Assembly (NCBI GenBank): GCA_007125455.1
Contig: SLDE01000171.1
Span: 1 to 16,214, forward strand
From: Ectothiorhodospiraceae bacterium
GTDB lineage: Bacteria; Pseudomonadota; Gammaproteobacteria; Thiohalomonadales; Thiohalomonadaceae
Reading direction: 5' to 3'
Length of the DNA stretch: 16,214 bases
Shown here one piece after another: positions 12,714 to 16,214 of this stretch (positions are counted from its first letter, which is position 1; every line of letters begins with the position of its first letter). The translations under genes and the position numbers were made by a program. The notes beneath the pieces were generated by a model. That model made no database searches. It worked only from the letters and a program-made list of their open reading frames with translations, and was not told the origin of the DNA.

Positions 12714-14013
12714 ATTCACCTCGCTCCACCTGCGGCTGCAACTCACCGCCGCCGCCGTACTGCTGATCTTTGTCGTGCTGACCGCACTGGCACTGGAACG
12801 CGCCTTTGGCGACAGCGCCCAGGCCAGCATGGAGGAGCGCCTGATGGCCCAGCTCTACCTGCTGATGGCCGCCACCGAAGTCGACGCCCAAGGCCAGCTA
12901 CAATTGCCAGAACGCTTGAGTGAGGCCCGCCTCGGCCAACCCGCCTCCGGCCTGTATGCGCGTATCGATAGCCCAAGTGCAAGCCTGTGGCGGTCCCCCT
13001 CCACCCTCGGGGTAGACCCTATGCCACAACCACAGGGCCACGAAGGACAACACTTCGCCCGCCAGCACGATGTCCTTTTTGCCGCCACCCTGTGGGTGCA
13101 ATGGGAGCATGACAGCGGCAGCCTGCCGCTGGCCTTCACCATCGCCGAGGACAGCCACTACTACCAGGCACAGATGGGCCAATACCGCCGCAGCCTGTGG
13201 GGCTGGCTAGGTGCCATGGCACTGCTGCTGCTGCTCGCCCTCGGCGCGGCGATCAGCTGGGGGCTTCGGCCTTTGCGCCGGGTCGCCACCGAGATCCGCG
13301 CCATCGAGAACGGTCGCCAACAGGGGCTACACGGCCACTACCCACGCGAGATCCGCCAACTCTCCGACAACCTCAACACCCTGCTACAGCACGAACGCGC
13401 CCAGCAAAGCCGCTACCAGCACGCCCTGGCCGACCTGGCCCACAGCCTCAAGACCCCGCTAGCGGTGTTGCGCTCACTACCCGAACGCCCCGCCCTGCTC
13501 GATGAACAGGTCCAACGCATGGATCACATCGTTCAATACCAACTCCAACGCGCCGCCACCGCCGGACGCTCTGCCCTGGCCCAGCCCATCCCACTACGCC
13601 CCAGCATCGAACGCCTGCTTAAGACCCTTAACAAGGTCTACCGCGAACAGCCACGCCAGGTCGAATTGGCCCTCCCCGAAGGGGCGCGCTTTCGCGGCGA
13701 CGAAGGGGACCTGTTGGAACTGCTGGGCAACCTGCTGGACAACGCCTACAAGTGGTCGCGCACGCGCATTCGCATCGAGGCATACTGCAGCGACGGCCAG
13801 TTGCACTTGACTATCGAAGACGACGGCCCAGGCATCGCCGCAGAACAGGTGGCGCAGGTACTGCATCGGGGTAGCCGCCTGGACGAAAACACCCCCGGCC
13901 ATGGCATCGGCATGGCGATGGTGCAGGATATCGTGGCAGCCTATGGTGGGCAACTGCACTTCGAGCGCAGCGCATTAGGCGGGGCTGCGTTTCGGCTGCA
14001 GTTGCCGGGATAA
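12706..14013 (+). CDS. phoQ: Sensor histidine kinase, PhoQ-like
   Basis: The 435-residue product has membrane helices at about 12-31 and 165-186 enclosing a periplasmic domain of about 130 residues, then HAMP (about 185-235), a dimerisation/phosphoacceptor helix with LADLAHSLKTPLAVL (H246), and an ATPase domain with N-box GNLLDNAYKW (341-350), EDDGPG (371-376) and GHGIGMAM (398-405). The HSLKTPLAVL H-box and the DNAYKWS N-box are typical of PhoQ. The periplasmic domain is not obviously acidic like enteric PhoQ, so the signal may differ. The start at 12706 is chosen to overlap the regulator stop by 8 nt and to place TM1 near the N-terminus; an earlier in-frame ATG at 12664 lies deep in the regulator gene. 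Confidence 0.9.
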   Translation: MAKFTSLHLRLQLTAAAVLLIFVVLTALALERAFGDSAQASMEERLMAQLYLLMAATEVDAQGQLQLPERLSEARLGQPASGLYARIDSPSASLWRSPSTLGVDPMPQPQGHEGQHFARQHDVLFAATLWVQWEHDSGSLPLAFTIAEDSHYYQAQMGQYRRSLWGWLGAMALLLLLALGAAISWGLRPLRRVATEIRAIENGRQQGLHGHYPREIRQLSDNLNTLLQHERAQQSRYQHALADLAHSLKTPLAVLRSLPERPALLDEQVQRMDHIVQYQLQRAATAGRSALAQPIPLRPSIERLLKTLNKVYREQPRQVELALPEGARFRGDEGDLLELLGNLLDNAYKWSRTRIRIEAYCSDGQLHLTIEDDGPGIAAEQVAQVLHRGSRLDENTPGHGIGMAMVQDIVAAYGGQLHFERSALGGAAFRLQLPG

Positions 14014-14073
14014 TACGGGTAAGGACATACTCCCTGACAACGCATACGGTGTGGATATGCGCTGACCCTGCCA

Positions 14074-14397
14074 CTAATCCGGCTTGGATGGAAAACGCCT
14101 CTCATTGATCGCCATCTTGTCTGTGGCCGCCTGAAGCAGATCCACCCCCAGGCGGTCGGCGATACGGATCAGGTAGATCTGAATGTCGGCTAGCTCCATG
14201 CGTACCTCCTCCAGCTTTTCTGCTGGCAGCTGGTAGCTCTGCTCCTGGCTGAGCCACTGAAAATGTTCCACCAGCTCCGCCGCCTCGGCGATCAACGCCA
14301 TCGAGAGGTTCTTCGGCGAGTGATAGCCCTCCCAATCGCGACGCCGGGCAAACTCGGCCAATTGCTCACGCAGTTCATCCATTGTTCGTTCCATCAT
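14074..14397 (-). CDS. MazG-like nucleotide pyrophosphohydrolase
   Basis: The 107-residue product is a single all-helical MazG-type domain. The metal-binding pattern is EAAELVE (E38, E41) on one helix and ELADI (E68, D71) on the next, with HSPKNLSMALIAEAAEL and IYLIRIADRLGVDL as family signatures. Such proteins hydrolyse non-canonical or excess (d)NTPs to monophosphate and pyrophosphate in the cytosol, and small members close to this one act on dCTP and analogues; substrate here is unproven. ATG at 14397 overlaps the stop of the histidine kinase gene by 4 nt (ATGA), and a second ATG follows immediately with GGAGA better spaced for it. It converges on phoQ, 60 bp away, with no strong terminator in between. 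Confidence 0.9.
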   Translation of the reverse strand: MMERTMDELREQLAEFARRRDWEGYHSPKNLSMALIAEAAELVEHFQWLSQEQSYQLPAEKLEEVRMELADIQIYLIRIADRLGVDLLQAATDKMAINERRFPSKPD

Positions 14398-15131
14398 GTG
14401 CTCTCCTGTATTTGCAGCGGGAGACAGACAGTAAAAGCGGCCCCTTCGCCCGGTGCCGCCTCAACGCGGATATCACCCCCATGGCGCTGCGCGATCCGAG
14501 CGGCGATGGCCAATCCCGACCCCAGGCCGGGAAACTCCTCTTCACCGTGCAGGCGCTGAAAGGGGGTGAAGAGTTTATCGGCGTACTGCATATCAAAGCC
14601 CACCCCGTCATCACGCACTGTGACTTCGACCCGGTCCGGGTATAGTTCGCCCACGATACCGATACGGCAGGCGCGCTGATCGCAGCCGCCAAACTTGAGC
14701 GCGTTATCCAGCAAGCGCTCAAACAGCTCCTGCAACAGCTCGGGGTCAGCGGGGACGGCGGGCAGATGCGCCAACTGCCACTGGATCGTCGGCAAGGGCC
14801 CCTTGGCAACCCGCCGCAGCCCTTCTTCGGCAATATCCGCCAATCCCACCGCGGCACAAGACAACTCCATCCGGCCAATGCGCGAGAGGCGCAGCATCGC
14901 CTCGATCTGCTCCCCCATCCGCCCGCTAGCACGCACGATCCGCTGCAAATAGTCCTGGGCGGTGGCATCCAGTGTACCGTCGTACTTCTGCAATAACAGG
15001 CGGCTAAAGCCCTGCACCGCCCGCAACGGGGCACGCAGATCGTGGGAGACGGCGTAGTTAAGGCGCTCCAGTTCACGACGCAGCCGCGCATTCTCCTCGC
15101 GGCACTGTTCTAGCTCGCTATCCTTATCCAT
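14394..15131 (-). CDS. Sensorless (phytochrome-type) histidine kinase
   Basis: The 245-residue product consists only of a short coiled coil (about 5-25, Glu/Arg/Leu-rich), the phosphoacceptor helix VSHDLRAPLRAVQGFSRLL (H30) and an ATPase domain with LLDNALKF, DDGVGFDM, LFTPFQRLH and GLGSGLAIAARIAQRHGG. H-box and catalytic motifs place it with bacteriophytochrome-like kinases (HWE-free, HDLRAPLR type), which normally follow PAS/GAF/PHY input domains; here these are absent. There is no membrane segment. No response regulator is adjacent on this strand. The ATG lies 2 nt after the stop of the WHy lipoprotein gene and the stop overlaps the MazG-like gene, so the three form a tight operon and the lipoprotein or MazG partner may supply the missing context. 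Confidence 0.9.
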   Translation of the reverse strand: MDKDSELEQCREENARLRRELERLNYAVSHDLRAPLRAVQGFSRLLLQKYDGTLDATAQDYLQRIVRASGRMGEQIEAMLRLSRIGRMELSCAAVGLADIAEEGLRRVAKGPLPTIQWQLAHLPAVPADPELLQELFERLLDNALKFGGCDQRACRIGIVGELYPDRVEVTVRDDGVGFDMQYADKLFTPFQRLHGEEEFPGLGSGLAIAARIAQRHGGDIRVEAAPGEGAAFTVCLPLQIQEST

Positions 15132-15133
15132 GG

Positions 15134-15955
15134 TTAACGCCGGATTGCCACGTCACCCTGCCACTGCAAGGGCAACTGCTGCTCTCCGGCCAGCCCCGGC
15201 AGACTCATGCTGGCATCGAAGGCCACCGGGATCGTACTGCCACTACTCAAGGTGGTGATCAGATTACCGATGGCGGCATAATCCAACTGCAGGCGCAGCC
15301 CACTACGGCCCTTGGCCCCCGCCTCCACCGCCATCGGAGCGATGCTCTCCCCTCGGCTCACCTGGCGGCCCGCCAGGCTCAAGTCATAACGCATGCCGTT
15401 CAGGTTGATGGGGAAATCGTTGGGGTTCTCCAAGCCCAGCGAAAGCAACAGACTCACCCCCTGCAAGGTCAACTGCTCCACCTCCAGCGCCTCAACACTC
15501 AAGCGCGGCAGGCTGGGTAGATCCAGCTCGCCACGATGGGAGTAAGGCACCGAAATGAGACCAAAGTCCAACTTACCGCTCAGGGTGTAGGCAACGCGGT
15601 CCTGGCGCAGCAGCGCACCCAAACCATCGGCCATATCCTGGTAGTGCAGGCTTAACGGCAGGGTCAGTTGTGACTTCCCGCCGGATGCCACCTTAACCCG
15701 CTGGTCACTCTGCCCCCGGATCAGCGGCTGGCCCTCTATCTCCACCCGGTAGTCCAACCCAGCCAGGGCGATACCAAACGGGTTGGGATTATCGATCCCC
15801 AATTGCACACCCAAATCCATATCGGTGAGCGACAGGCGGGTGATGTCCACCTTCTGCACCGCCACTTCGGGGTTCTTAAGCTGCTCCTGCAGCACGGCAC
15901 AACCAGCTAAACCAAGCAACAGTGTCAGCAAAAAGATAAGGCGCAACAGGCGCAT
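15134..15955 (-). CDS. Lipoprotein with two tandem WHy (LEA14-like) domains
   Basis: The 273-residue product has a lipoprotein signal peptide with lipobox LAGC (C19) followed by Ala. The mature part holds two homologous WHy/LEA_2-type repeats: the first with LGIDNPNPFGIALAGLDYRV (52-71), the second with LGLENPNDFPINLNGMRYDL (173-192), each followed by a strand ending in RG. WHy domains occur in desiccation- and stress-associated proteins of plants and bacteria. Attachment is to the inner or outer membrane; residues after C19 are AVLQ, with no +2 Asp, which points to the outer membrane. GGGAG lies 8 nt upstream of the ATG. It heads the operon with the sensorless kinase and MazG-like genes. Confidence 0.93.
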   Translation of the reverse strand: MRLLRLIFLLTLLLGLAGCAVLQEQLKNPEVAVQKVDITRLSLTDMDLGVQLGIDNPNPFGIALAGLDYRVEIEGQPLIRGQSDQRVKVASGGKSQLTLPLSLHYQDMADGLGALLRQDRVAYTLSGKLDFGLISVPYSHRGELDLPSLPRLSVEALEVEQLTLQGVSLLLSLGLENPNDFPINLNGMRYDLSLAGRQVSRGESIAPMAVEAGAKGRSGLRLQLDYAAIGNLITTLSSGSTIPVAFDASMSLPGLAGEQQLPLQWQGDVAIRR

Positions 15956-16030
15956 GGCAAAGACTCCCAGCTAGTATTTTAGAGCCACTTAGTATGCCAC
16001 AGAGAGAAAGCCCACGCGTGGAGGCCATTG

Positions 16031-16062
16031 GCAAAAACGCCGACCCAAGGGTCGGCGTTTGC
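16031..16062. terminator. Bidirectional terminator before the WHy lipoprotein operon
   Basis: ACGCCGACC (16037-16045) pairs with GGTCGGCGT (16050-16058) around a short CAAG loop, with flanking A-run (16033-16037) and TTT (16058-16060). On the minus strand it ends in TTTTT and lies 15 bp past the stop of the TonB-dependent receptor gene, so it insulates that gene from the lipoprotein operon downstream. Confidence 0.92.
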
Positions 16063-16076
16063 AGACGTACACGCGG

Positions 16077-16214
16077 CTAGAATGCCACGTTCACTCCGGC
16101 GTAGATCGATCGCCCCATCCCTGGCACGGTGGTGCCCCAGTCGACTCCGGTGCCGGACATGGTCTTGCCTTGGCCAAGGTAGGCGCCGCCTTGCGGGTGG
16201 CTGTAGTGGCGGTC
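16077..16214 (-). CDS. C-terminal end of a TonB-dependent outer-membrane receptor (partial)
   Basis: Reading leftward from the window edge, 45 codons run to TAG at 16077-16079. The peptide includes YSHPQGGAYLGQG, VDWGTTVPGMGRSIYAG and ends VNVAF. A PGMGRSIYAGVNV strand followed by a terminal Phe is the usual last beta-strand of TonB-dependent receptor barrels, which need a C-terminal aromatic residue for insertion by the Bam complex. The plug, TonB box and most of the barrel lie outside the window, so the substrate (siderophore, copper, cobalamin or other) cannot be assigned. Confidence 0.75.
   Translation of the reverse strand, partial: DRHYSHPQGGAYLGQGKTMSGTGVDWGTTVPGMGRSIYAGVNVAF

Noticed and set aside
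14014..14073. Possible terminator between convergent phoQ and MazG-like genes (GCATA / TATGC)
   Set aside because: Only a 5-bp stem with a long loop and no T-run.

Overview
This is a GC-rich chromosomal window whose recognisable genes (zinc-type L31, RhlE, stand-alone HisI, a PhoP/PhoQ pair, a WHy-domain lipoprotein, a TonB-dependent receptor) fit a free-living or host-associated gammaproteobacterium. No rRNA, tRNA, CRISPR array or transposase is visible. Genus cannot be fixed from the sequence alone.

Layout, left to right. Bases 1-81 are the 3' end of a rightward gene, possibly penicillin-binding protein 1A, which converges on rpmE across a bidirectional terminator. Leftward from about 3230 runs rhlE, a METTL25/RRNAD1-like methyltransferase tightly coupled to it, and rpmE with its own clear promoter and a structured leader. 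Bases 3054-3406 are gene-free and hold a short inverted-repeat (MITE-like) element and a -10 box for rhlE. Next comes a poorly characterised block (3407-6864): a small SRPBCC-like protein and a 390-residue protein of unknown function leftward, then, divergently, an unusual fusion of a degenerate HAD (polynucleotide 3'-phosphatase-like) domain with a phage/plasmid-type zinc and WWID domain, and a leftward single-pass membrane protein.

Bases 7024-9813 encode a large membrane-anchored GAF-PAS-PAS-GGDEF-EAL protein. It is divergent from a stand-alone CZB zinc-binding protein (9996-10454), suggesting zinc or oxidant input to c-di-GMP signalling. Then follow hisI and yidD (overlapping by 4 nt), a small secreted Thr/His-rich protein, and a compact three-gene operon: a PepSY periplasmic protein, a PhoP-like response regulator and a PhoQ-like histidine kinase. 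Convergent to it is a second compact leftward operon: a two-repeat WHy (LEA14-like) lipoprotein, a sensorless histidine kinase and a MazG-like pyrophosphohydrolase. The window ends with a bidirectional terminator and the last 45 codons of a leftward TonB-dependent receptor.

The signalling content is high: one c-di-GMP enzyme, one zinc sensor-like protein, two histidine kinases and one response regulator in about 8 kb. The most distinctive single gene is the degenerate HAD fusion. The most testable functional links are the CZB / GGDEF-EAL divergent pair and the lipoprotein-kinase-MazG operon.
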